Shown piece by piece: positions 33,874 through 46,155 of a stretch of 64,000 bases of DNA. The stretch's first letter is position 1. Each line of letters opens with the position of its first letter. Both the position numbers and the translations under genes were made by a program. This DNA is from Amblyomma americanum (lineage: Eukaryota; Arthropoda; Arachnida; Ixodida; Ixodidae). The notes below the pieces were generated by a model. The model worked only from the letters and a program-made list of their open reading frames with translations. It did not search any database and was not told where the DNA came from. The stretch is from positions 85,641-149,640 of the forward strand of contig NW_027526681.1 in NCBI RefSeq assembly GCF_052857255.1. Direction: 5' to 3'.

Positions 33874-36800
33874 TAAATCACAACATATCAATTTTACAAA
33901 TGTTCCACGTGATACTCGTCAAAAATTTTTTCTCTTATAACTGCGCGAAAAGCATGTATTCGTGCTTAATACAACGAAACAAGCTGTTTTAGACCGAAAC
34001 GAGCTAAATCACAACACATCGGTTTTACAAGTCTCTCTCTAATACGCAAAACTTTTTCTCTTATAACAGCGCGAAAAGCATGTATTCTTGCTTAATACAA
34101 CGAAACAAGCTGTTTTAGACCGAAACGAGCTAAATCTGAACACATAGGTTTTACAAGTATCCCACGTGATACTCGTCAAAACTTTTTCTCTTATAACTGC
34201 GCGGAAAAGCATGTATTCTTGCTTAATACAACGAAACAAGCTGTTTTAGACCGAAACGAGCTAAATCACAACACATCGGTTTTACAAGTGTCTCTCTGAT
34301 ACGCGTCAAATCTTTTTCTCTTACAACTGCGCGAAAAGCATGTATTCTTGCTTAATACAGCGAAACAAGCTGTTTTAGACCGAAACGAGCTAAATCTGAA
34401 CACATCGGTTTTACAACTGTCCCTGTGACACGCGTCAAAACTTTTTTCTCTTATAACTGCGCGAAAAGCATGTATTCTTGCTTAATACAGCGAAACAAGT
34501 TGTTTTAGACCGAAACGAGTGAAATCACAACACATCGGTATTACAAGTGTTCCACGTGATATTCGTCAAAAATTTTTCTCATAACTGCGCGAAAAGCATG
34601 TATTCGTGCTTAATACAACGAAACAAGCTGTTTTAGACCGAAACGAGCTAAATCTGAACACATCGGTTTTACAAGTATCCACGTGATACTCGTCAAAACT
34701 TTTTCTCTTATAAGTGCGCGAAAAGCATGTATTCTTGCTTAATACAACGAAACAAGCTGTTTTAGACCGAAATGAGCTAAATCACAACACATCGGTTTTA
34801 CAAGTGTCTCTCTAATACGCGTCAAAACGTTTTCTCTTATAACTGCGCGAAAAGCATGTATTCTTGCTTAATACAGCGAAACAAGCTGTTTTAGACCGAA
34901 ACGAGCTAAATCACAACACAAAGGTTTTACAAGTGTTCCTCTGATACGCGTCAAAACTTTTTCTCTTATAACTGCGCGAAAAGCATGTATTCTTGCTTAA
35001 TACAACGAAACAAGCTGTTTTAGACCGAAACGAGCTAAATCACAACACATCGGATTAAAAGTGTCTCTCTGATACGCGTCAAATCTTTTTCTCTTACAAC
35101 TGCGCGAAAAGCATGTATTCTTGCTTAATACAGCGAAACAAGCTGTTTTAGACCGAAACGAGCTAAATCACAACACATCGGTATTACAAGTGTTCCACGT
35201 GATACTCGTCAAAAATTTTTCTCTTATAACTGCGCGAAAAGCATGTATTCGTGCTTAATACAACGAAACAAGCTGTTTTAGACCGAAACGAGCTCAATCT
35301 AAACACATCGGTTTTACAAGTATCCACGTGATACTCGTCAAAACTTTTTCTCTTATAACTGCGCGAAAAGCATGTATTCGTGCTTAATACAACGAAACAA
35401 GCTGTTTTAGACCGAAACGAGCTAAATCTGAACACATCGGTTTTACAAGTATCCACGTGATACTCGTCAAAACTTTTTCTCTTATAACTGCGCGAAAAGC
35501 ATGTATTCTTGCTTAATACAACGAAGCAAGCTGTTTTAGACCGAAACGAGCTAAATCACAACACATCGGTTTTAGAAGTGTCTCTGATACGCGTCAAAAC
35601 TTTTTCTCTTATAACTGCGCGAAAAGCATGTATTCTTGCTTAATACAGCGAAACAAGCTGTTTTAGACCGAAACGAGCTAAATCACAACACATCGGTTTT
35701 ACAAGTGTTCCTCTGATACGCGTCAAAACTTTTTCTCTTATAACTGCGCGAAAAGCATGTATTCTTGCTTAATACAGCGAAACAAGCTGTTTTAGACCGA
35801 AATGAGCTAAATCACAACACATCGGTTTTACAAGTGTTCCTCTGATACGCGTCAAAACTTTTTCTCTTATAACTGCGCGAAATGCATGTATTCTTGCTTA
35901 ATACAGCGAAACAACCTGTTTTAGACCGAAACGAGCTAAATCACAACACATCGGTATTACAAGTGTTCCACGTGATACTCGTCAAAACTTTTTCTCTTAT
36001 AACTGCGCGAAAAGCATGTATTCGTGCTTAATACAACGAAACAAGCTGTTTTAGACAGAAACGAGCTAAATCACAACATATCGGTTTTACAAGTGTCTCT
36101 GATACGCGTCAAAACTTTTTCTTCTATAACTGCGCGTAAAGCATGTATTCGTGCTTAATACAACGAAACAAGCTGTTTTAGACCGAAACGAGCTAAATCT
36201 GAACACATCGGTTTTACAAGTGTTCCTCTGATACGCGTCAAAACTTTTTCTCTTATAACTGCGCGAAAAGCATGTATTCTTGCTTAATACAACGAAACAA
36301 GCTGTTTTAGACCGAAACGAGCTAAATCACAACACATCGGTTTTACAAGTGTTCCTCTGATACGCGTCAAAACTTTTTCTCTTATAACTGCGCGAAAAGC
36401 ATGTATTCTTGCTTAATACAACGAAACAAGCTGTTTTAGACCGAAACGAGCTAAATCTGAACACATAGGTTTTACAAGTATCCACGTGATACTCGTCAAA
36501 ACTTTTTCTCTTATAACTGCGCGAAAAGCATGTATTCTTGCTTAATACAACGAAACAAGCTGTTTTAGACCGAAACGAGCTAAATCACAACACATCGGTT
36601 TTACAAGTGTCTCTCTGATACGCGTCAAATCTTTTTCTCTTACAACTGCGCGAAAAGCATGTATTCTTGCTTAATACAGCGAAACAAGCTGTTTTAGACC
36701 GAAACGAGCTAAATCTGAACACATCGGTTTTACAACTGTCCCTGTGACACGCGTCAAAACTTTTTCTCTTATAACTGCGCGAAAAGCATGTATTCTTGCT

Positions 36801-39739
36801 TAATACAGCGAAACAAGTTGTTTTAGACCGAAACGAGTGAAATCACAACACATCGGTATTACAAGTGTTCCACGTGATATTCGTCAAAAATTTTTCTCAT
36901 AACTGCGCGAAAAGCATGTATTCGTGCTTAATACAACGAAACAAGCTGTTTTAGACCGAAACGAGCTAAATCTGAACACATCGGTTTTACAAGTATCCAC
37001 GTGATACTCGTCAAAACTTTTTCTCTTATAAGTGCGCGAAAAGCATGTATTCTTGCTTAATACAACGAAACAAGCTGTTTTAGACCGAAATGAGCTAAAT
37101 CACAACACATCGGTTTTACAAGTGTCTCTCTAATACGCGTCAAAACGTTTTCTCTTATAACTGCGCGAAAAGCATGTATTCTTGCTTAATACAGCGAAAC
37201 AAGCTGTTTTAGACCGAAACGAGCTAAATCACAACACAAAGGTTTTACAAGTGTTCCTCTGATACGCGTCAAAACTTTTTCTCTTATAACTGCGCGAAAA
37301 GCATGTATTCTTGCTTAATACAACGAAACAAGCTGTTTTAGACCGAAACGAGCTAAATCACAACACATCGGATTAAAAGTGTCTCTCTGATACGCGTCAA
37401 ATCTTTTTCTCTTACAACTGCGCGAAAAGCATGTATTCTTGCTTAATACAGCGAAACAAGCTGTTTTAGACCGAAACGAGCTAAATCACAACACATCGGT
37501 ATTACAAGTGTTCCACGTGATACTCGTCAAAAATTTTTCTCTTATAACTGCGCGAAAAGCATGTATTCGTGCTTAATACAACGAAACAAGCTGTTTTAGA
37601 CCGAAACGAGCTCAATCTAAACACATCGGTTTTACAAGTATCCACGTGATACTCGTCAAAACTTTTTCTCTTATAACTGCGCGAAAAGCATGTATTCGTG
37701 CTTAATACAACGAAACAAGCTGTTTTAGACCGAAACGAGCTAAATCTGAACACATCGGTTTTACAAGTATCCACGTGATACTCGTCAAAACTTTTTCTCT
37801 TATAACTGCGCGAAAAGCATGTATTCTTGCTTAATACAACGAAGCAAGCTGTTTTAGACCGAAACGAGCTAAATCACAACACATCGGTTTTAGAAGTGTC
37901 TCTGATACGCGTCAAAACTTTTTCTCTTATAACTGCGCGAAAAGCATGTATTCTTGCTTAATACAGCGAAACAAGCTGTTTTAGACCGAAACGAGCTAAA
38001 TCACAACACATCGGTTTTACAAGTGTTCCTCTGATACGCGTCAAAACTTTTTCTCTTATAACTGCGCGAAATGCATGTATTCTTGCTTAATACAGCGAAA
38101 CAACCTGTTTTAGACCGAAACGAGCTAAATCACAACACATCGGTATTACAAGTGTTCCACGTGATACTCGTCAAAACTTTTTCTCTTATAACTGCGCGAA
38201 AAGCATGTATTCGTGCTTAATACAACGAAACAAGCTGTTTTAGACAGAAACGAGCTAAATCACAACATATCGGTTTTACAAGTGTCTCTGATACGCGTCA
38301 AAACTTTTTCTTCTATAACTGCGCGTAAAGCATGTATTCGTGCTTAATACAACGAAACAAGCTGTTTTAGACCGAAACGAGCTAAATCTGAACACATCGG
38401 TTTTACAAGTGTTCCTCTGATACGCGTCAAAACTTTTTCTCTTATAACTGCGCGAAAAGCATGTATTCTTGCTTAATACAACGAAACAAGCTGTTTTAGA
38501 CCGAAACGAGCTAAATCACAACACATCGGTTTTACAAGTGTTCCTCTGATACGCGTCAAAACTTTTTCTCTTATAACTGCGCGAAAAGCATGTATTCTTG
38601 CTTAATACAGCGAAACAAGCTGTTTTAGACCGAAACGAGCTAAATCACAACACATCGGTTTTACAAGTGTTCCTCTGATACGCGTCAAAACTTTTTCTCT
38701 TATAACTGCGCGAAAAGCATGTATTCTTGCTTAATACAGCGAAACAAGCTGTTTTAGACCGAAATGAGCTAAATCACAACACATCGGTTTTACAAGTGTT
38801 CCTCTGATACGCGTCAAAACTTTTTCTCTTATAACTGCGCGAAAAGCATGTATTCTTGCTTAATACAGCGAAACAAGCTGTTTTAGACCGAAACGAGCTA
38901 AATCACAACACATCGGTATTACGTGTTCCACGTGATACTCGTCAAAACTTTTTCTCTTATAACTGCGCGAAAAGCATGTATTCTTGCTTAATACAGCGAA
39001 ACAAGCTGTTTTAGACCGAAACGAGCTAAATCACAACACCTCGGTTTTACAAGTGTTCCTCTGATACGCGTCAAAACTTTTTCTCTTATAACTGCGCGAA
39101 AAGCATGTATTCTTGCTTAATACAACGAAACAAGCTGTTTTAGACCGAAACGAGCTAAATCACAACACATCGGTTTTACAAGTGTTCCTCTGATACGCGT
39201 CAAAACTTTTTCTCTTATAACTGCGCGAAAAGCATGTATTCTTGCTTAATACAGCGAAACAAGCTGTTTTAGACCGAAACGAGCTAAATCACAACACATC
39301 GGTTTTACAAGTGTTCCTCTGATACGCGTCAAAACTTTTTCTCTTATAACTGCGCGAAAAGCATGTATTCTTGCTTAATACAGCGAAACAAGCTGTTTTA
39401 GACCGAAATGAGCTAAATCACAACACATCAGTTTTACAAGTGTTCCTCTGATACGCGTCAAAACTTTTTCTCTTATAACTGCGCGAAAAGCATGTATTCT
39501 TGCTTAATACAGCGAAACAAGCTGTTTTAGACCGAAACGAGCTAAATCACAACACATCGGTATTACAAGTGTTCCACGTGATACTCGTCAAAACTTTTTC
39601 TCTTATAAGTGCGCGAAAAGCATGTATTCTTGCTTAATACAGCGAAACAAGCTGTTTTAGACCGAAACGAGCTAAATCACAACACATCGGTTTTACAAGT
39701 GTTCCTCTGATACGCGTCAAAACTTTTTCTCTTATAACT

Positions 39740-39868
39740 GCGCGAAAAGCATGTATTCTTGCTTAATACAGCGAAACAAGCTGTTTTAGACCGAAATGAG
39801 CATTTAGCTCATTTCGGTCTAAAACAGCTTGTTTCGCTGTATTAAGCAAGAATACATGCTTTTCGCGC
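39740..39868. repeat. Satellite hairpin, copy 15 (last)
   Basis: 62-bp arms and ATTTA loop; right arm TATTAAGC, followed by ATATCAATTTTAC. I find no further copy in the remaining 24 kb. Confidence 0.97.
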
Positions 39869-40900
39869 TAAATCACAACATATCAATTTTACAAATGTTC
39901 CACGTGATACTCGTCAAAAATTTTTCTCTTATAACTGCGCGAAAAGCATGTATTCGTGCTTAATACAACGAAACAAGCTGTTTTAGACCGAAACGAGCTA
40001 AATCACAACACATCGGTTTTACAAGTCTCTCTCTAATACGCAAAACTTTTTCTCTTATAACAGCGCGAAAAGCATGTATTCTTGCTTAATACAACGAAAC
40101 AAGCTGTTTTAGACCGAAACGAGCTAAATCTGAACACATAGGTTTTACAAGTATCCACGTGATACTCGTCAAAACTTTTTCTCTTATAACTGCGCGAAAA
40201 GCATGTATTCTTGCTTAATACAACGAAACAAGCTGTTTTAGACCGAAACGAGCTAAATCACAACACATCGGTTTTACAAGTGTCTCTCTGATACGCGTCA
40301 AATCTTTTTCTCTTACAACTGCGCGAAAAGCATGTATTCTTGCTTAATACAGCGAAACAAGCTGTTTTAGACCGAAACGAGCTAAATCTGAACACATCGG
40401 TTTTACAACTGTCCCTGTGACACGCGTCAAAACTTTTTCTCTTATAACTGCGCGAAAAGCATGTATTCTTGCTTAATACAGCGAAACAAGTTGTTTTAGA
40501 CCGAAACGAGTGAAATCACAACACATCGGTATTACAAGTGTTCCACGTGATATTCGTCAAAAATTTTTCTCATAACTGCGCGAAAAGCATGTATTCGTGC
40601 TTAATACAACGAAACAAGCTGTTTTAGACCGAAACGAGCTAAATCTGAACACATCGGTTTTACAAGTATCCACGTGATACTCGTCAAAACTTTTTCTCTT
40701 ATAAGTGCGCGAAAAGCATGTATTCTTGCTTAATACAACGAAACAAGCTGTTTTAGACCGAAATGAGCTAAATCACAACACATCGGTTTTACAAGTGTCT
40801 CTCTAATACGCGTCAAAACGTTTTCTCTTATAACTGCGCGAAAAGCATGTATTCTTGCTTAATACAGCGAAACAAGCTGTTTTAGACCGAAACGAGCTAA

Positions 40901-43900
40901 ATCACAACACAAAGGTTTTACAAGTGTTCCTCTGATACGCGTCAAAACTTTTTCTCTTATAACTGCGCGAAAAGCATGTATTCGTGCTTAATACTGCGAA
41001 ACAAGCTGTTTTAGACCAAAACGAGCTAGATCTGAACACATCGGTTTTCCAAGTGTCCATGTGATACGCGTCAAAACGTTTTCTCTTATAACTGCGCGAA
41101 AAGCATGTATTCGTGCTTAATACAACGAAACAAGCTGTTTTAGTCCGAAAAGAGGTAAATCTGAACACATCGGTTTTACAAGTGTTCCTCTGATACGCGT
41201 CAAAACTTGTTCTCTTATAACTGCGCGAAAAGCTTGTATTCTTGCTTAATACAACAAAACAAGCTGTTTTAGTCCGAAACGAGCCAAATCACAACACATC
41301 GGTATTACAAGTGTTCCACGTGATACTCGTCAAAACGTCTTCTCTTATAACTGCGCGAAAAGCATGTATTCGTGCTTAATACAACGAAACAAGCTGTTTT
41401 AGACCAAAACGAGCTAGATCTGAACACATCAGTTTTACAAGTGTACATGTGATACGCGTCAAAACTTTTTCTCTTATAACTGCGCGAAAAGCACGTGTTC
41501 TTGCTTATTACAGCGAAACAAGATGTTTTAGACCGAAACGAGCTAAATCACAACACCTCGGTTTTACAAGTGTTCCTCTGATACGCGTCAAAACATTTTC
41601 TTCTATAACTGCGCGTAAAGCATGTATTCGTGCTTAATACAACGAAACAAGGTGTTTTAGACCGAAACGAGCTAAATCACAACACATCGGTTTTACAAGT
41701 GTTCCTCTGATACGCGTCTAAACTTTTTCTCTTATAACTGCGCAAAAAGCATGTATTCGTGCTTAATACAACGAAACAAGCTGTTTTAGACCGAAACGAG
41801 CTAAATCTGAACACATCGGTTTTACAAGTGTCCCTGTGACACGCGTCAAAACTTTTTCTCTTATAACTGCGCGAAAAGCATGTATTCTTGCTTAATACAG
41901 CGAAACAAGCTGTTTTAGACCGAAACGAGGTAAATCTGAACACATCGGTTTTACAAGTGTCCTTGTGACGTGCCTTTAAAACTTTTTCTCTTATAACTGC
42001 GCGAAAAGCATGTATTCTTGCTTAATACAGCGAAACAAGCTGTTTTAGACCGAAACGAGCTAAATCACAACACATCGGTTTTTGCAAGTGTTCCTCTGAT
42101 ACGCGTCAACTCTTTTTTCTCTTATCACTGCGCGAAAAGCATGTATTCTTGCTTAATACAGCGAAACAAGCTGTTTTAGACCGAAACGAGCTAAATCACA
42201 ACACATCGGTTTTACAAGTGTTCCTCTGATACGCGTCTAAACTTTTTCTCTTATAACTGCGCGAAAAGCATGTATTCGTGCTTAATACAACGAAACAAGC
42301 TGTTTTAGACCAAAACGAGCTAGATCTGAACACATCGGTTTTACAAGTGTCCTTGTGATACGCGTCAAAACTTTTTCTCTTATAACTGCGCGAAAAGCAT
42401 GTGTTCGTGCTTAATACAACGAAACAAGCTGTTTTAGTCTGAAAAGAGTTAAATCTGAACACATCGGTTTTACAAGTGTTCCTCTGATACGCGTCAAAAC
42501 TTTTTCTCTTATAACTGCGCGAAAAGCATGTATTCTTGCTTAATACAACGAAACAAGCTGTTCTAGACCGAAACGAGCTAAATCACAACACATCGGTTTT
42601 ACAAGTGTCTCTCTGATACGCGTCAAAACTTTTTCTTCTATAACTCCGCGTAAAGCATGTATTCTTGCTTAATACAACGAAACAAGCTGTTTTAGACCGA
42701 AACGAGCTAAATCCGAACACATCGGTTTTACAAGTGTTCCTCTGATACGCGTCAAAACTTTTTCTCTTATAACTGCGCGAAAAGCATGTATTCTTGCTCA
42801 ATACAGCGAAACAAGCTGTTTTAGACCGAAATGAGCTAAATCACAACACATCGGTTTTAAAAGTGTTCCTGATACGCGTCAAAACTTTTTTCTTATAACT
42901 GCGCGAAAAGCATGTATTCTTGCTTAATACAACGAAACAAGCTGTTTTAGACCGAAACGAGCTAAATCACAACACATCGGTATTACAAGTGTTCCACGTG
43001 ATACTCGTCAAAAATTTTTCTCTTATAACTGCGCGAAAAGCATGTATTCGTGCTTAATACAACGAAACAAGCTGTTTTAGACCGAAACGAGCTAAATCGC
43101 AACACATCGGTTTTACAAGTGTTCCTCTGATACGCGTCTAAACATTTTCTCTTATAACTGCGCGAAAAGCATGTATTCGTGCTTAATACAACGAAACAAG
43201 CTGTTTTAGACCGAAACGAGCTAAATCTGCACACATCGGTTTTACAACTGTCCCTGTGACACGCGTCAAAACTTTTTCTCTTATAACTGCGCGAAAAGCA
43301 TGTATTCTTGCTTAATACAGCGAAACAAGTTGTTTTAGACCGAAATGAGCTAAATCACAACATATCGGTTTTACAAATGTTCCTCTGATACGCGTCAAAA
43401 CTTTTTTCTCTTATAACTGCGCGAAAAGCATGTATTCGTGCTTAGTCCAACGAAACAAGCTGTTTTAGACCGAAACGAGGTAAATCTGAACACATCGGTT
43501 TTACAAGTGTCCTTGTGACGACTTTAAAACTTTTTTCTTATAACTGCGCGAAAAGCATGTATTCCTGCTTAATACAGCGAAACAAGCTGTTTTAGACCAA
43601 AACGAGCTAAATCACAACACATCGGTTTTACAAGTGTTCCTCTGATATGCGTCAAATCTTTTTCTCTTATAACTGCGCGAAAAGCATGTATTCTTGCTTA
43701 ATACAGCGAAACAAGCTGTTTTAGACCGAAACGAGCTAAATCACAACACATCGGTATTACAAGTGTTCCACGTGATACTCGTCAAAAATTTTTCTCTTAT
43801 AACTGCGCGAAAAGCATGTATTCGTGCTTAATACAACGAAACAAGCTGTTTTAGACCGAAACGAGCTAAATCTGAACACATCGGTTTTACAAGTATCCAC

Positions 43901-46155
43901 GTGATACTCGTCAAAACTTTTTCTCTTATAACTGCGCGAAAAGCATGTATTCTTGCTTAATACAACGAAACAAGCTGTTTTAGACCGAAATGAGCTAAAT
44001 CACAACACATCGGTTTTACAAGTGTCTCTCTAATACGCGTCAAAACTTTTTCTCTTATAACTGCGCGAAAAGCATGTATTCTTGCTTAATACAGCGAAAC
44101 AAGCTGTTTTAGACTGAAACGAGCTAAATCACAACACAAAGGTTTTACAAGTGTTCCTCTGATACGCGTCAAAACTTTTTCTCTTATAACTGCGCGAAAA
44201 GCATGTATTCTTGCTTAATACAGCGAAACAAGCTGTTTTAGACCGAAACGAGCTAAATCACAACACATCGGTTTTACAAGTGTTCCTCTGTTACGCGTCT
44301 AATCTTTTTCTCTTATACCTGCGCGAAAAGCATGTATTCGTGCTTAATACTGCGAAACAAGCTGTTTTAGACCAAAACGAGCTAGATCTGAACACATCGG
44401 TTTTCAGAGTGTCCATGTGATACGCGTCAAAACTTTTTCTCTTATAACTGCGCGAAAAGCATGTATTCGTGCTTAATACAACGAAACAAGCTGTTTTAGT
44501 CCGAAAAGAGGTAAATCTGAACACATCGGTTTTACAAGTGTTCCTCTGATACGCGTCAAAACTTGTTCTCTTATAACTGCGCGAAAAGCTTGTATTCTTG
44601 CTTAATACAACGAAACAAGCTGTTTTAGTCCGAAACGAGCCAAATCACAACACATCGGTATTACAAGTGTTCCACGTGATACTCGTCAAAACGTCTTCTC
44701 TTATAACTGCGCGAAAAGCATGTATTCGTGCTTAATACAACGAAACAAGCTGTTTTAGACCAAAACGAGCTAGATCTGAACACATCAGTTTTACAAGTGT
44801 ACATGTGATACGCGTCAAAACTTTTTCTCTTATAACTGCGCGAAAAGCACGTGTTCTTGCTTATTACAGCGAAACAAGATGTTTTAGACCGAAACGAGCT
44901 AAATCACAACACCTCGGTTTTACAAGTGTTCCTCTGATACGCGTCAAAACGTTTTCTTCTATAACTGCGCGTAAAGCACGTATTCGTGCTTAATACAACG
45001 AAACAAGCTGTTTTAGACCGAAACGAGCTAAATCACAACACATCGGTTTTACAAGTGTTCCTCTGATACGCGTCCAAACTTTTTCTCTTATAACTGCGCA
45101 AAAAGCATGTATTCGTGCTTAATACAACGAAACAAGCTGTTTTAGACCGAAACGAGCTAAATCTGAACACATCGGTTTTACAAGTGTCCCTGTGACACGC
45201 GTCAAAACTTTTTCTCTTATAACTCCGCGAAAAGCATGTATTCTTGCTTAATACAGCGAAACAAGCTGTTTTAGACCGAAACGAGGTAAATCTGAACACA
45301 TCGGTTTTACAAGTGTCCTTGTGACGTGCCTTTAAAACTTTTTCTCTTATAACTGCGCGAAAAGCATGTATTCTTGCTTAATACAGCGAAACAAGCTGTT
45401 TTAGACCGAAACGAGCTAAATCACAACACATCGGTTTTTGCAAGTGTTCCTCTGATACGCGTCAACTCTTTTTTCTCTTATAACTGCGCGAAAAGCATGC
45501 ATTCGTGCTTAGTCCAACGAAACAAGCTGTTTTAGACCGAAACGAGCTAAATCACAACACATCGGTTTTACAAGTGTTCCTCTGATACGCGTCTAAACTT
45601 TTTCTCTTATAACTGCGCGAAAAGCATGTATTCGTGCTTAATACAACGAAACAAGCTGTTTTAGACCAAAACGAGCTAGATCTGAACACATCGGTTTTAC
45701 AAGTGTCCTTGTGATACGCGTCAAAACTTTTTCTCTTATAACTGCGCGAAAAGCATGTATTCGTGCTTAATACAACGAAACAAGCTGTTTTAGACCAAAA
45801 CGAGCTAGATCTGAACACATCGGTTTTCCAAGTGTCCATGTGATACGCGTCAAAACTTTTTCTCTTATAACTGCGCGAAAAGCATGTATTCGTGCTTAAT
45901 ACAACTAAACAAGCTGTTTTAGTCCGAAAAGAGGTAAATCTGAACACATCGGTTTTACAAGTGTTCCTCTGATACGCGTCAACACTTTTTCTCTTATAAC
46001 TGCGCGAAAAGCATGTATTCTTGCTTAATACAGCGAAACAAGCTCTTTTAGACCGAAACGAGCACAACACATCGGTTTTACAAGTGTTCCTCTGATACGC
46101 GTCAAAACATTTTCTCTTATAACTGAGCGAAAAGCATGTATTCGTGCTTAATACA
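40901..46155. repeat. Satellite array, variant-block HORs (3,356-bp offset)
   Basis: About 40.95-42.43 kb is repeated at 44.3-45.8 kb with a constant offset of 3,356 bp (26 monomers). Both are cleaner versions of the 17.9-19.6 kb block. Marker monomers carry GACCAAAACGAGCTAGATC and GCACGTGTTCTTGCTTATT. There are no hairpins. A minus-strand open run of six monomers (45552-46328, 258 codons) is a by-product of 129-bp monomers. No genes are seen. Confidence 0.93.

Larger units (their letters stand above)
25506..40900. repeat. Satellite array, 3.7-kb HOR family
   Basis: The landmark (a TTACAAGTGTTCCACGTG monomer followed by two TATCCACGTGATACTCG monomers) starts at 25,506, 27,762, 31,439, 35,184 and 37,502. 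The steps 3,677 and 3,745 equal 28 monomers plus one and two 67-bp inverted pieces. The 2,318-bp step is 18 monomers with no hairpin, a shortened copy. Scattered one-base indels between about 27.2 and 34.4 kb, such as ATTCCTTGC and GCGGAAAAGC, break otherwise matching copies. No genes are seen. Confidence 0.93.
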
